Below are positions 52,227 to 62,706 of a DNA stretch of 64,000 nucleotides, piece by piece. The stretch spans positions 16,505,018 to 16,569,017 of the forward strand of contig NC_087067.1 in assembly GCF_963678635.1 (NCBI RefSeq), given 5' to 3'. The DNA comes from Symsagittifera roscoffensis (Eukaryota > Xenacoelomorpha > Acoela > Convolutidae). Every line of letters starts with the position of its first letter. Position 1 is the first letter of the stretch. The notes beneath the pieces are model-generated. The model had not been told where the DNA came from and searched no databases. It was given only the letters and a program-made list of their open reading frames with translations. The position numbers were made by a program, and so were the translations under genes.

Positions 52227-55200
52227 CTAGGGTTCTATCATGTCGTATTCGAGCAACATTTCTATTTCTGCTCGGCACGCTTCCGATTTCTGTGGCGTCA
52301 TTCGCCTTGCGCCTTCCCTATGGGGGACGGCGCCTTCTTCTAGTTCGATTTCGTGTTCGACGAAATTACAGCAACCGATATCCGCCTTATGTTTTGAAAA
52401 TACATCAGCGTTCCGATTTAGGAGGTCCCGCAATTTTTCGATATCTCCCTCACCTATTTTCCCTTTTAAATGTTCTATCTCTGGCAAAACCGGTTTGTCA
52501 GATTCCAATTCATATGACGGGGGGCGTTCCGGAAAATTCGAGCAGCTTGACAAGCCGTCGTCCGTTTCGGATTTCATTGAAAACAATTTATGAATAGATT
52601 TTAATTCATTAATCCTCTTTAAAATTTTATCTTTATTGGCATGATAAGGACAGTCTTTCACATTATGTTTCTTCAAGTTTTGTGTCTCTTCATAGTCGGT
52701 CCTCATCGGCAATGCGTAACCAAGCTTCTTTCCACGCTGGATTGAAACCGTGGTGTCCAGTGTGTTCAACAACACACTGACACACAGTCCGTTTCGCGTT
52801 ACCGAGAAGCTCCGGCCTAAAATCACCGAACTCTGACTATTTGGATTCGGTACTAAGCAAACCTGTTTACTATCACTTAACGAATTTAAATTTCTCATTC
52901 TAAAAATTGCTCTCACAGCTTGTCTTGGTTGTAATTTTACTTTTCTATCCAAAAAAACTGGTACCTTATTTTCGTCTGTTATTATCCTATTAATTGGTTT
53001 CTTAACATACTTTCGGTCCGGGTTTCTAATCCATATTAGACCGTTGTTCAAGTCAATCATCACGTCAAAGTTCCTGACAAAATCTCTGCCCAAGATGAAT
53101 TGGTCGGCGTCGTCCAGATTCTCTACCACCAGGAAGCTCATCCAAAGGTTCCGTCCTCCCATGTGAAGGACCGTCACTGGTGTTCTTCCGGCTACGTAGA
53201 TAGCTCCTCGATTTGCAGCGGCTAGTCGGAGATTCGTAGGAATCAGATCTTCCCGCGTGAAGCCCATTCTTTCCCAGGTTTTTATCGGCATCACACTCAC
53301 CACCGCGCCTGTGTCCAGAAGCCCTGTGACTCCGATTTTTGTTCCGTTGGTGTCGAGCAGATGTGCTGTCACATCTGCTTCATATCCAATATGTACCGCG
53401 TCTTGTTCCATCATGGCGTCATGGCCTATCCTGCGGACTTTGAGTTCCTCTTCACCCAAATAGATCTGTCCCATTTGGTCATCATCTGTTGTTATGTAAG
53501 TCCTGGTGTAGATGCTGATTCCATCCACGTTCAGCATTATTTGATACGGCCCATAGACCTCCAAGTAGCGTCCATGAAGTTTCTTCATGCGAGGGCCACC
53601 CGTCGTTAGTAGTGCTCGCACGGCTCTCGACTCAGTGCGTGGCTCCACCTGCCTGAGATAATCTGCATATGTGTCCAAATGCATTAAAGTGAATTCTGAT
53701 GGTTCACTCAGATTTCTTATTACCTGGTGTCCAGCCACTGAGATTATCGACTGTATCTTCTTTCCCTGCGGCGCCATGCCGAACCTCTTACCGGAGATCA
53801 CTTTGAGTTTCATATCTAAACTGCTTGGTGTTTTCGTCTCCTCGAACTCCGTTGCCTCGAAGCTATTCAGTTGCTCCTGAAGCTTTTCATTTTCCAGTTC
53901 AAGTTTCAATTTTTGTTCGATTTCTTTCGTCACCAATTCCTGTTGTACTCTATTTAGAGCATCCTTTGCGGCTGCCTTGTAATAGATCTTGAAGTCATCG
54001 GCCGCAGTTGCTGGTTCCGGTTCACGTGCTTCTTCTGTTACCGCTTGCATTTTCTTTGCCGCCAGCTCTTGAGGTTTGTCCTTCCTGCGTGCCTCTGCTT
54101 CGTTTAAAAGTCGAGCCTTGCTTGCTTTCACTCCTGACAAAGCTTCTTCATGCCTTGGATGCTTGATGTCTGCCACTGCATCCCAGAATTGTGGACAATC
54201 TGATTTAAAATGACCTTCCAAGTTGCAAAAGAAAAACCTCGGGCCGAATTTCGCAATTACTCCTCTCATGAAATCCTCATGGTCCAACTCTGATGCATCT
54301 TCGTCCTCGAGGCTAAAGCCTATTGCTTTCATGCCTTGTTTATAAGCTGAGCATGCTGACACATGATGGTCTGTTGAACTACAATTAGCACAAGAGCGTC
54401 TCTTGTCCATATCGTCCCTCGGTTTGTACCAATTGTTCCCTTGGTTCGCTGGTCCGTTGTTAAAATTGCCATAATTGTTCTTGTAATATCCAGATCTCGA
54501 AGGAGGTTTCAACAATAGATACTCTTTTGATTTGAGCCTCAACTCCTCCGGTGTTGGCGCATTAGTTGATAGTGGTGTGTAATGCGTTGCTAGCATCGTA
54601 CGAAGTTCATCGTTTTTCACACCATCGATGAATTTTGAGGCTACGGTCAGGTTCATCCTTCGGTTTGACTCATCCGGTTGGCTGCGTCTTCTCAGCATTT
54701 CCAAATCATCGAGAAACTTGTCTATGGTTTCATCTTCCCGTTGCCTCCGTTTCTCAAAGCGCATCATCGCCTGGTGCCCCTGCACCCCTGATCCGAAACG
54801 GTTTAACAAGTTTTCGAAGATTTTCTCTGCAGTGTCACGTTGATACTGTTTCTTGGCCATGACACAGTTCAGGGCTGTCCCTTCTAAGTTGCTGGTGAGC
54901 GCGCTGCATTCCTGTCTCTCAGACAAATCCTCTTCCTCGAAATGCAGCTTCATTACCTCTATCCAGGTATCAATACAGCCATCAGATTCATCCTTGTAGC
55001 ATCTCGGCTTCTTAAAGACTCTTCTGGACTTTTCACTGCGTTCATTGGTTCTAGATAACCGCGTCAGGAATGTCTCCAAAGACCTGTTCAGGGGTTCGAA
55101 TGCTGTGGCCATTGCCGTAGCATCCCTTGAGTGTCCCGCTTGAGTGTCCTCACACCTCGTCGAAGGCTCTGTGTGCGGTGCATCCCTGCAATCCGAATCG

Positions 55201-56645
55201 CCGTAAGCGTTTCCCGCTTGGCCCACGTGACTCCTCCTCGGGCTTGCGTGCCCCCTGTTGCCGGAATCACTTCTCCCAGTCGCATGTGTGCCTTGCGTTG
55301 GTCGTTCGTTAGAGGTTTGTCTGTTCCCCGTTGAATTTGCTCTACTGTTCGGGACCCATGCTGCATTACCCCTTGTGGCATAGCCTGATGAACTGCCCCT
55401 GCCTCTAGTGGATCCATGCGTCTTCCTTTTTTGATGTTCATTGAAGTTCACCTTCGGTTCCCTGCTGGGACCTCCCGAATTCGGTTCCCCTTCTTTTGGT
55501 CCACTTTTGCTGCTTAGTAGCCCATCCAACCTATCCATGATAGCTTGAGTTCGCCTCTCCATCATCGCATCTATCTTTGTGTCAAGAGTCCCAAGAGACT
55601 GCTCTTGCTGAATTCTCAACTTCTCCATATCGGCTCTTAAGCGTAACTCCCTCTGTTCCGCCTCTCTTGTCATTCGTGACAAGTTCCTCGTCATATGTTC
55701 ATCCGTTCTCTCTTTCAAGCGTTTTTCGCTCCTGTCAACTTCTTGTCTGTTGCGGTTTATTTCTTCCCGCAGCCTTTCTCTCTCAATGTGAACTGCTCTT
55801 TCTAGTTCACTCATCCTTATTGACATTTGCTCGTTTTGTTCTCCTAAACTGTCCACTATGTTGTTTAAGGCTTCCTCTAGTGCTGCCCCGTTATCCACAA
55901 GTGGCGTTACTAGTGGTGGTCTAACCCTGTCGGTCCCAGGTAATTTCGTGCTTGTCGAGATCCGGGTCTTGACTCTCTGCCTCGACGTCTTCTCATTGTT
56001 TGTTTCGGGATCATTTAACGCGTTGCCGAGCCCTCTGGTTCTATTCTCACCAGGTTCTGGCTCCGAACTTGCCCTTATCGTGAAGTCTTTTGACTGGCCT
56101 GGTGTGTTTGCTTCTTTGCTTATAGTTGTCACCACACCAAATTTGTCCGTGGTTCCAGTCTCTCTTCCGACGTGTGCCTCACTCTCTTGGACTGAACTGT
56201 TGAGGCTGACTTGAGATCCATAGTCCCCTTGCTCCTCTTCATCTTCTTCCTCCTGGGACTCACCATCGTTGCCTGCTCCTCCTCCCATGCTGAATGGAAA
56301 GATGTTCCCGAAGGTGTTCTTCATTCTTTCTGAGAACGATGATGACGTTGTTTGTTTCCCAGTTCCGCTTGCCATCATAGTGATGTCTGTCGGAGATCTT
56401 CTAGTTGCCGCTACCTCTGTTGAGATGTCGGACAGTTCCGAAATCTCTTCTCGATCCAATGTCCCGGTGGAAGTGGCAAAATCATGGCCTTGTTCTACCG
56501 GGGTAGATTCACTCGCCAGCCTTCTGCCTCTCCCTTCCAGTTCATTTACTTCCTGGTTGTCATTCATGGTATGGTCTGTATTGACCTCCACTTCTAACAG
56601 TTCTCTTCGCTCTTTTGAGGTCTTTTGACTTCTCGTTTCAACCAT
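52227..56645 (-). CDS. gag: Giant-element Gag-protease polyprotein (1,472 residues to the TAG)
   Basis: First ATG at 56645 (MVETRSQKTSKERRE). The order is an acidic/disordered N-terminus, then a long coiled coil at about 255-375. A Gly/Ser/Arg-rich disordered region (385-520) and a retrotransposon capsid-type domain at about 545-715 (TAEKIFENLLNRFG, KFLDDLEMLRRRS) follow. A zinc knuckle CANCSSTDHHVSAC (Cys752, Cys755, His760, Cys765) precedes a second, incomplete one (CNLEGHFKSDC). Another coiled coil (890-935) leads to the retropepsin domain with LLDTGAVVSVMP (Asp1111). The N-terminal end of RT follows (EIEMLLEYDMIEP) and a TAG cuts it just before KSPWA. Related RTs have Ser at that position, so TCG to TAG is one substitution. 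The frame is otherwise continuous with pol. Gag is much longer than the usual 300-500 residues. Confidence 0.92.
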   Translation of the reverse strand: MVETRSQKTSKERRELLEVEVNTDHTMNDNQEVNELEGRGRRLASESTPVEQGHDFATSTGTLDREEISELSDISTEVAATRRSPTDITMMASGTGKQTTSSSFSERMKNTFGNIFPFSMGGGAGNDGESQEEEDEEEQGDYGSQVSLNSSVQESEAHVGRETGTTDKFGVVTTISKEANTPGQSKDFTIRASSEPEPGENRTRGLGNALNDPETNNEKTSRQRVKTRISTSTKLPGTDRVRPPLVTPLVDNGAALEEALNNIVDSLGEQNEQMSIRMSELERAVHIERERLREEINRNRQEVDRSEKRLKERTDEHMTRNLSRMTREAEQRELRLRADMEKLRIQQEQSLGTLDTKIDAMMERRTQAIMDRLDGLLSSKSGPKEGEPNSGGPSREPKVNFNEHQKRKTHGSTRGRGSSSGYATRGNAAWVPNSRANSTGNRQTSNERPTQGTHATGRSDSGNRGHASPRRSHVGQAGNAYGDSDCRDAPHTEPSTRCEDTQAGHSRDATAMATAFEPLNRSLETFLTRLSRTNERSEKSRRVFKKPRCYKDESDGCIDTWIEVMKLHFEEEDLSERQECSALTSNLEGTALNCVMAKKQYQRDTAEKIFENLLNRFGSGVQGHQAMMRFEKRRQREDETIDKFLDDLEMLRRRSQPDESNRRMNLTVASKFIDGVKNDELRTMLATHYTPLSTNAPTPEELRLKSKEYLLLKPPSRSGYYKNNYGNFNNGPANQGNNWYKPRDDMDKRRSCANCSSTDHHVSACSAYKQGMKAIGFSLEDEDASELDHEDFMRGVIAKFGPRFFFCNLEGHFKSDCPQFWDAVADIKHPRHEEALSGVKASKARLLNEAEARRKDKPQELAAKKMQAVTEEAREPEPATAADDFKIYYKAAAKDALNRVQQELVTKEIEQKLKLELENEKLQEQLNSFEATEFEETKTPSSLDMKLKVISGKRFGMAPQGKKIQSIISVAGHQVIRNLSEPSEFTLMHLDTYADYLRQVEPRTESRAVRALLTTGGPRMKKLHGRYLEVYGPYQIMLNVDGISIYTRTYITTDDDQMGQIYLGEEELKVRRIGHDAMMEQDAVHIGYEADVTAHLLDTNGTKIGVTGLLDTGAVVSVMPIKTWERMGFTREDLIPTNLRLAAANRGAIYVAGRTPVTVLHMGGRNLWMSFLVVENLDDADQFILGRDFVRNFDVMIDLNNGLIWIRNPDRKYVKKPINRIITDENKVPVFLDRKVKLQPRQAVRAIFRMRNLNSLSDSKQVCLVPNPNSQSSVILGRSFSVTRNGLCVSVLLNTLDTTVSIQRGKKLGYALPMRTDYEETQNLKKHNVKDCPYHANKDKILKRINELKSIHKLFSMKSETDDGLSSCSNFPERPPSYELESDKPVLPEIEHLKGKIGEGDIEKLRDLLNRNADVFSKHKADIGCCNFVEHEIELEEGAVPHREGARRMTPQKSEACRAEIEMLLEYDMIEP

Positions 56646-57560
56646 TCTGCCTGAAACCGCCAGACCGGGATCGCTTGATCCAATCCACAAAAGGATCGGT
56701 CATCGTTTTTCTTTGCTTTTTAGGTATGAATTTCCTAGAGCTATTACCTCGTTTTGGTATCCTTGACTTGTCTAAACTCATTCTCTATTTGTCACTTTCC
56801 TATGCCTGCTCTTGACTCAATTGATAGAAACCTTATAGTTTTATTAACAATAATTATGACACAACACAATAAATTTCACCAGATTCTATTAAATAGTGAC
56901 CACGAATCCCTGTATGTTATGTACAGTTTGTATAAAATTTATTCACACTAAGCGATTATCGGTCCAAAGATTTGGAAATTAGCACAATATGATGTTATCA
57001 ATCAATTTAAAAGATAGTGTATTCACTACCCAATCAAGCACAGTTTACGTTGATTTAAAATCAAAAACAAAAATATATATTGACACAATATGAATGTATA
57101 TATGATAAAAACAAAAAAAACGTATGTGTTTTGTATTCGTAGTCGGTCGCAGTACAATAGTCGAACCTGTCTTTTAAAGAAAAAGCTTTCCCTGCTTGGT
57201 GCTGCACCAAACAGACAAAACTTTGAAGGCAGTAATTTTCTCAAGTGGGCGTCTATTGCACCCACCGAGTACTGTGTTACCTATCTGCCTTCGGACTGCC
57301 CGAGCTAGACCTACTAAAATCCTCAGGGCAGTCACTTTTCCCAAAAACGTCTTATGTCCAATCCACACCTATGAACCACGTTCTTTTTAATTTAAACTTA
57401 GTGTCGCGAATATCCGAGTTTGGACTTGTTTTGTATTAGTCTGGTTCTTATCGAAAGGCAAGTTACCAGTGCAGTCACTGATACTTAGCCTGTGTATTAA
57501 TAACTTAATAGCTCTCACTTTCTAGTCTCTTTCGTTCACCTAAGTCCTTAATAAAATAAT

Positions 57561-59190
57561 ACCCCTCCGGATTGGCACAAATAGGACTCTTCCGGATTGT
57601 CAGAATCTAGACCCCTCCGGATTGGGACCCCTCCGAGTTAGTTAATCTAAGACCCCTCCGGATTTGGACCCCTCCGAATTAGCAACTATAAGACCCCTCC
57701 GGATTCGGACCCCTCTTGTAAAAACTTTGACCCCTCCGGATTGGGAGCCCTCCGATTTTGTAAAAGTAGCTTTTAGGAGATTTCCTTTTTTCAACCTATA
57801 CCCCTCCGGATACGTTCTGTGTATCTATTATGCTGTTTGAATTAACTGGGAAGGGTATAGGGTCCTTTCCTAGACCCCTCCGGATTGAAGTTAAGGCACT
57901 TATTTGACAATTCACACTAACGGTGAAGGGTCTTATCACTTGCCTAATTTCGACTCTATTATAGTTGTCTTGTGCCTTCAGCCCTCCCTTTTTGTCTAGA
58001 ACTGTCCTAAGTCACTTAGTTCGATCGCTATTACCTTTTGGTAAGGGTATAAGGGCTTTTCAGAAAAATTTATAAAACGTGAAGGGTGTACCCCTCCGGA
58101 TTCGTGTAATTTGCTAAAAACAATCTCAAAAAAAATTTTCTCTCTCGTTTTTCCGAAAAATTTCTAATCTTATCAGTAAGCTCAGCTAATTTCTGATCTA
58201 TTGGTACCAAGATCAACTCGATATGTTCAGTAGTTCCAAAGTTATTAACCAAAATGTCTTTTTTCCAAATTCAAAAATTTTCTCTCCTATAGGTTCCGCC
58301 TAACTTTTTTCGCAAATCTGGTCCTTTCGGCCTAAAAATTATTGATCCGAGCTCAAAAGGCCTATCCTCTTCTAGTTCAATGCAAAAGACCCGAATTAAA
58401 ACGCTTTTGTAGAAAAAATTTGCGAAAAACTATGCTACCTCGACCCCTCCGGATTGATGAATCTACCAAATCAAACACGTTAAGTTCGATTTCTCTGCAA
58501 CCCGGAAGGCTTTCGGGTAGCGGGTTTTAAAACTCGTAGATTCACTAGTGGACGTTGTCCAAACAACTATTTTTACTGTCCTAACTCAAAAATTTCAAAA
58601 AATTTTCTGATTTTATAGCGTTTCTTACTATCAAAAATGGAAAAATTTGGTTTTTGGTACCAAACTAGTTCCAACCACTTCCGAACTAAAGTTAACCGGT
58701 TCTGCTTATTATAGTAGTGCAGTTACGATGTAACACACTAACTTAGCGCTTTTTTTCGTTTCAAAAAATATCGATATCTCAAAAATCGCGACTTGTGGGG
58801 GGATCAAAATATCGCAATTTTGACCCTAAAAACCGGTCAGTTTTCGTTGTTTTTGACTGAAAATCGATATAAGACTATTAATATAGGCTATATAAGTAAT
58901 AATATTAGGAATACTATACCCCTCCGGGTTTGTTTAATCTCCGAATTAAGGTGCTTAACTCGGATATTCGCAGTTCGGTGAAGGGTCACTACAGTGCAGC
59001 ACTGTCGAGCCCCCCACAGATTACTATCCTACTTTTTGTACCTAAAGGGATACAAAACTTGTTAACGATACCCAACAGTCGATTGTAGTTGTCGTTGAGC
59101 CTCTTCCAGTTGTTCCCTGTACTGCTTGCCGGATCGGTCTTCGCCCAAGACCCTTCCGAGTTGAGCGCAAATCAGCTGACCCTTCCGGAT
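57561..59190 (-). repeat. Cluster of ~17 ACCCCTCCGGATT-type motifs in the leader
   Basis: On the + strand, variants of ACCCCTCCGGATTGG (minus: CCAATCCGGAGGGGT) recur at about 57561, 57585, 57611, 57627, 57651, 57667, 57692, 57708, 57730, 57746, 57799, 57871, 58088, 58443, 58917, 59149 and 59179. Nine or ten lie within 200 bases. Related CCTTCCGAGTT/CCGGATT words also occur in the LTRs. The regular core with variable spacers suggests binding sites or RNA hairpin/packaging units rather than a satellite. Confidence 0.85.
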
Positions 59191-59721
59191 TGAGCGCAAT
59201 TTAACATTAACGTGCTTAAATGCTCAAATAACCCTACAGTACAAGCCTCACAAACGGGCCACAAAATTGATCGTAACGATCCTGACTGATATAAATGCCT
59301 GTAATAACAATATATCTATCAACAACAAACGGGGGGGTTGAATCACATCTTGTCTGGGGGGATGATTTCTACTGATTTTTTTACTTTTTTACTTTTTTTG
59401 GTTTTTTCGGTTATTTTTTATGTTTTTTGTTTTTCTTGGGTACTATACTACTTTTTGTTTGGTTTTACTTATATCTTTAAGTGTTTTTGGTCACCAACCA
59501 CTCAGGGGACGAGGGGACGGCCGATCCCCCCACCCTTCCTGGTTTGTGAATTTTCGGTCTTAACTAGGTTAAAAAACTATTCACGGCAATCCGGAAGGCC
59601 TCCGCGTTCCGAACTACCCTTCCGCCCCGGCGGTTTAGGCCTAATAAGGGCGTTAAAGTGAGCATCCGCTCGGCGCGGAATGCTCGTTAACGGTTCTGCC
59701 GGTCATGATGTTAAAAAAGAA

Positions 59722-59739
59722 TAACACCCAGGAGCGCCA
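59722..59739 (-). other. Candidate primer-binding site
   Basis: The minus strand reads TGGCGCTCCTGGGTGTTA, 12 bases after the end of the 5' LTR. It is conserved at the same distance in the second copy (63621-63638). It begins with TGG, as complements of a tRNA 3' CCA do, but I cannot match it to a specific tRNA, and the 12-base gap is unusual. Confidence 0.4.
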
Positions 59740-59751
59740 TAAAAACATACA

Positions 59752-60677
59752 TGTAACATTCGCCCGGAAGATACATATCGACGGATAACAAAACTAAGTC
59801 TTAAGACGACTGGCTAGCGTCTAAACAGAGCTTTGCATGTTTTTCACCGTCTCTACCAAGCCATTACTTTTCGGTGGTCTTTTCCAACATCGGGTCGACA
59901 AAAACGTTACTATTCTCCGGCTTCGACCAGAACGCTCAAATTAACTGAATTACATGCAAAAATAGTGAGCTCATGGCTGGGTCTCAGTATCCCCAGACCA
60001 CGAGGTCACTCCTAAAAACAGGGCTACTACTTATTATATTACTATTGTTTTTGTTCAGTAGATAAAAATCATCATCTCCATCGAAGATGGATCAACCCTT
60101 TCCCCCCCCTCTTCTAGCTCCTCATTCTTGTCAAAACGAATTAAGATCTTAATTAAATTCAAGTCAGGACATGACGGGATGCTAAAATTTTATCAGAGTT
60201 AATAAAAGTATCCGTCCCGAGACCCTTCCGGTTTCTTGAATCCGCCGAATCAAGCTCCTTAATCTCAAGTTCACGATAACTCGGAAGGCTGGTTTTCACC
60301 CTTCACCGTTGTTCGCAACGGCCTTGCAACTATTGTAGCAGCACAATAGTTGCAACTCGGAAACGCTCTCTGCTATTCTGTAGTTCGTTGTCGTTTTTCA
60401 ATCTCGATTTTCGTACTGTTCGCAATCGCAGATAAAAGTTGTTCTGTTTTTTCACTCATTTTCTGCTAAAATGGCCGTTTTTGCATTTCTCAGAAATGTT
60501 ACGTCATCACTTCGAAAATTTAAAATTTTAAAATACGGGAATATCTTGACATTCACCGTTCTGCCAATCATCCGAATAACGTCGTTAATCCTTCAAAACC
60601 ATTAACTCGGAAGGTTCACTGCTAAAATCCCGAATTCTGCAGAGACTGCATTTTGGCCATTCTGGTCGAATGTCACA
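59752..60677 (-). repeat. 5' LTR of the giant element (926 bp)
   Basis: Minus-strand TGTGACATTCG...CGAATGTTACA. About 99% identical to 36111-37027, with a 6-base insertion near 60485. The same hairpin lies at 60324-60355. It should hold the promoter and transcription start; I cannot place a TATA box with confidence. Confidence 0.95.
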
Positions 60678-61101
60678 TATAACATTTGCATCTTCGTGTT
60701 TTAATATATGCCGCGCAAATTTATCAAAACTTGAACGATTCCAGAAAAGAGCGCTAAAATGGGTAACTAACAGTTATGAGAGTGATTATCTAACGTTGTT
60801 AAAACGAACGAATACATTGCACCTTACTATGTTCATACAGCTAAGCAATCTATTGAACCTATCGAGCTTTTTTCACAGTGAAAACGATATACAAATACGA
60901 CTATTAAACAACAAGTCTGCCTCAAATACAAGACAAAATGACGGCCCGACATTAAGCCTTAAAAAAGTCCGCACAGAAAAAGCTCGCTCTGAGTTTTGTT
61001 TCAGGCTGTCTCGGGTGGCCAATCATCTACCTGGAACAGTAGATTTTGTGCCAGTCGGTCATATTTGGAAGTTTGACCTGAGAAAAGCAAAAAGCACTTG
61101 A
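60678..61101 (+). pseudogene. Right half of the interrupted LINE reverse transcriptase (C-terminal domain)
   Basis: Continues the frame left at 36110 after subtracting a 3-bp TAT duplication. Reads TFASSCFNICRANLSKLERF, then QKRALKWVTNSYESDYLTLL: the conserved thumb and C-terminal region of non-LTR RTs (LERFQKRALKW). It ends DLRKAKST and a TGA. It is the 3' end of a 5'-truncated LINE and the giant element's landing site. Confidence 0.8.
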
Positions 61102-62706
61102 TTTTGGAGTGAAATTTAATTTTTCAAAAATTCGAATGGAGCCTGTCATGCACGATTTTCTCGCAATAACTGAAAACGAAAAAAGAGAAGTCAGTACAAT
61201 CGAGTGACAATCGCGGGAAAGTTGCAAGATAAATCAGGAGGAAATTGCTATTCGCAATTTCCGTCACAATAATAATCTAGAGCAGAGCTGTCCTATTTGA
61301 AATAGAAGACAGAGTGTTACTGAGAACTGGACAATTATCCAACTGGTCAACTATTCGAACTGGACCAGAGTGAACCTTCGGTGGAAAGGTGGACAGCTTG
61401 AGTGTCCCAATGGTTCACATAAAACTACATTCTAGAGTACAAACTTGTTCCTGTTGTTGAAACTGACAAACATTAAACTCATTTAGTTACATTATTTAAT
61501 TCTTGAGTTGCTTACCGACTTAGTTACTCCCAATTCTTGAGCGTGCTACAATGTGAGTACCAATTTAAATTTCTAGAGTGTGTTTTATAATTGTTATGTT
61601 GAGGTAAGGCGAGTTTTAGGTTGATCCATCTGAAATGGATCAAAGTTCCACTGTCTAATAAAAAGTAACTTAACGGATTGTTCCGACCCGGTTTTTAACG
61701 GCGTTCATGTATTTTGGGTATCTAGAGACCTAAGTATGGGGACGTTATTAATTCAAGAGTGGGGGGGATATTTTGGTAGTAGCCTTTAAGCGGTAACGGG
61801 TCGTAGTCTCATGTCACAAGCGAACCGAATTGGCTCCGACTGATTTAAGGTGGAAAAACACAAGAGATAGTGTCCCTGACTCTTGAGCCAATGGTTATAG
61901 GGCCTATCTTTCTTAAGCCTCATGTATGACTGCAGTAGACGAATGTTACATTTCTTCAATCCCACGGGGCTAAAAACAGACTCTTGAATTTCATGTGGAC
62001 CTATCAAATGGCGAAATTCAATGAGGCGAACCCTTGCACGTGGATACTGTTTTGTGATTGTCGAAACTGCAGGGATGTATGGAAGACGTTTTAAGAAGAA
62101 TTGAACTGGGAGCAGTCCCATCAGAAGTATTTCTGAGAATCCACAACAACAACAACAACAACAACAACATTAATGATTATTCGTGGTAACCAATTTCCAT
62201 GAGAAAACTACCCTTGCTCGGGGCCATTAAACAGCCGGTACCAAAATTTGAATCTAGAACAATTCTTTGCTCCGTGTAAAAGGTCCGATATATTTCAAAG
62301 GCGCGTTCCAAATTACATTTTCGAATCAATTTGTCTGCTTTTTATTCACCCGGATTGACAAAAAATTGCCCTCCGATTTTCATCTATCGGAAAAATGCTC
62401 GCCATACAAATCCTAACAACTCAAAAATCGAATCTAATGAATAACAGTATTTCCGTAAGTTGAATGTTATGATACGTTTTATTTTCCATAAACTAATATT
62501 TTTTTGTTGACTTGTAACAGTCGCCTACTTAAGTCACATATGAGGTTAAAGAAAAATAGGCCCTATAACCATTGGCTCCAGAGTCAGGGGCATTATCTCT
62601 TAAGAAATTTTTGCTAAAAAGTAAATTTCAAACGTTTTCGCAACTATGTGCATCGTCGGGATTTTTACAATAAACTAATCTAAATGACGATAAAACATCA
62701 ATTTAC
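61102..62706. other. Repeat-rich spacer between two giant-element copies
   Basis: No gene. Contains probable LINE 3' UTR and an (ACA)n run (about 62144-62168) typical of a LINE/SINE tail. Also contains two opposed copies of a repeat that includes GAGCCAATGGTTATAGGGCC (61875-61930 minus; 62530-62600 plus). The sequence GATCCATCTGAAATGGATCA at about 61624 is a short palindrome. Confidence 0.5.
62144..62168 (+). repeat. (ACA)n microsatellite
   Basis: Eight ACA/CAA units. It follows sequence ending TCTGAGAATCC, in the position of a simple 3' tail of a non-LTR element. Confidence 0.9.

Larger units (their letters stand above)
56646..59751 (-). other. 3.1-kb leader of the giant element
   Basis: Long non-coding 5' leader between the 5' LTR and the gag ATG. 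Besides a primer-binding-site candidate at its start it contains the CCTCCGGATT-type repeat cluster (57561-59190). Short open frames on either strand show no coding character. Leaders normally carry packaging and translation signals; this one is exceptionally long. Confidence 0.8.
36111..60677 (-). mobile_element. Giant 24.6-kb LTR retroelement, near intact
   Basis: Bounded by direct repeats 36111-37027 (3' LTR) and 59752-60677 (5' LTR), about 99% identical, with TG...CA termini and imperfect inverted ends (TGTGACATTCG / CGAATGTTACA). Minus-strand order: 5' LTR, 3-kb leader, Gag-protease, RT-RNase H-integrase, macro-domain ORF3, spacer, SGNH-domain ORF4, orphan ORF5, polypurine tract, 3' LTR. 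It is flanked by a 3-bp TAT duplication and interrupts a LINE. GC content of the ORFs is visibly higher than the AT-rich host. The near-identical LTRs and long open frames indicate a recent insertion. RT/integrase features place the core in Ty3/Gypsy (Metaviridae). At 24.6 kb it is several times larger than typical members (5-8 kb). Confidence 0.95.

Noticed and set aside
52227-52229. TAG as evidence of a reassigned stop codon
   Set aside because: All other long frames, ABCB8 and YOD1 end normally at standard stops and contain no internal TAG. One substitution or read-through explains it.
57026-57439. Several overlapping ORFs in the giant element's leader
   Set aside because: Short, on both strands, no coding bias and no known domain.
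57561-59190. CRISPR array
   Set aside because: Motifs are only 10-15 bases, with irregular spacing and variable sequence, inside a eukaryotic retroelement leader.
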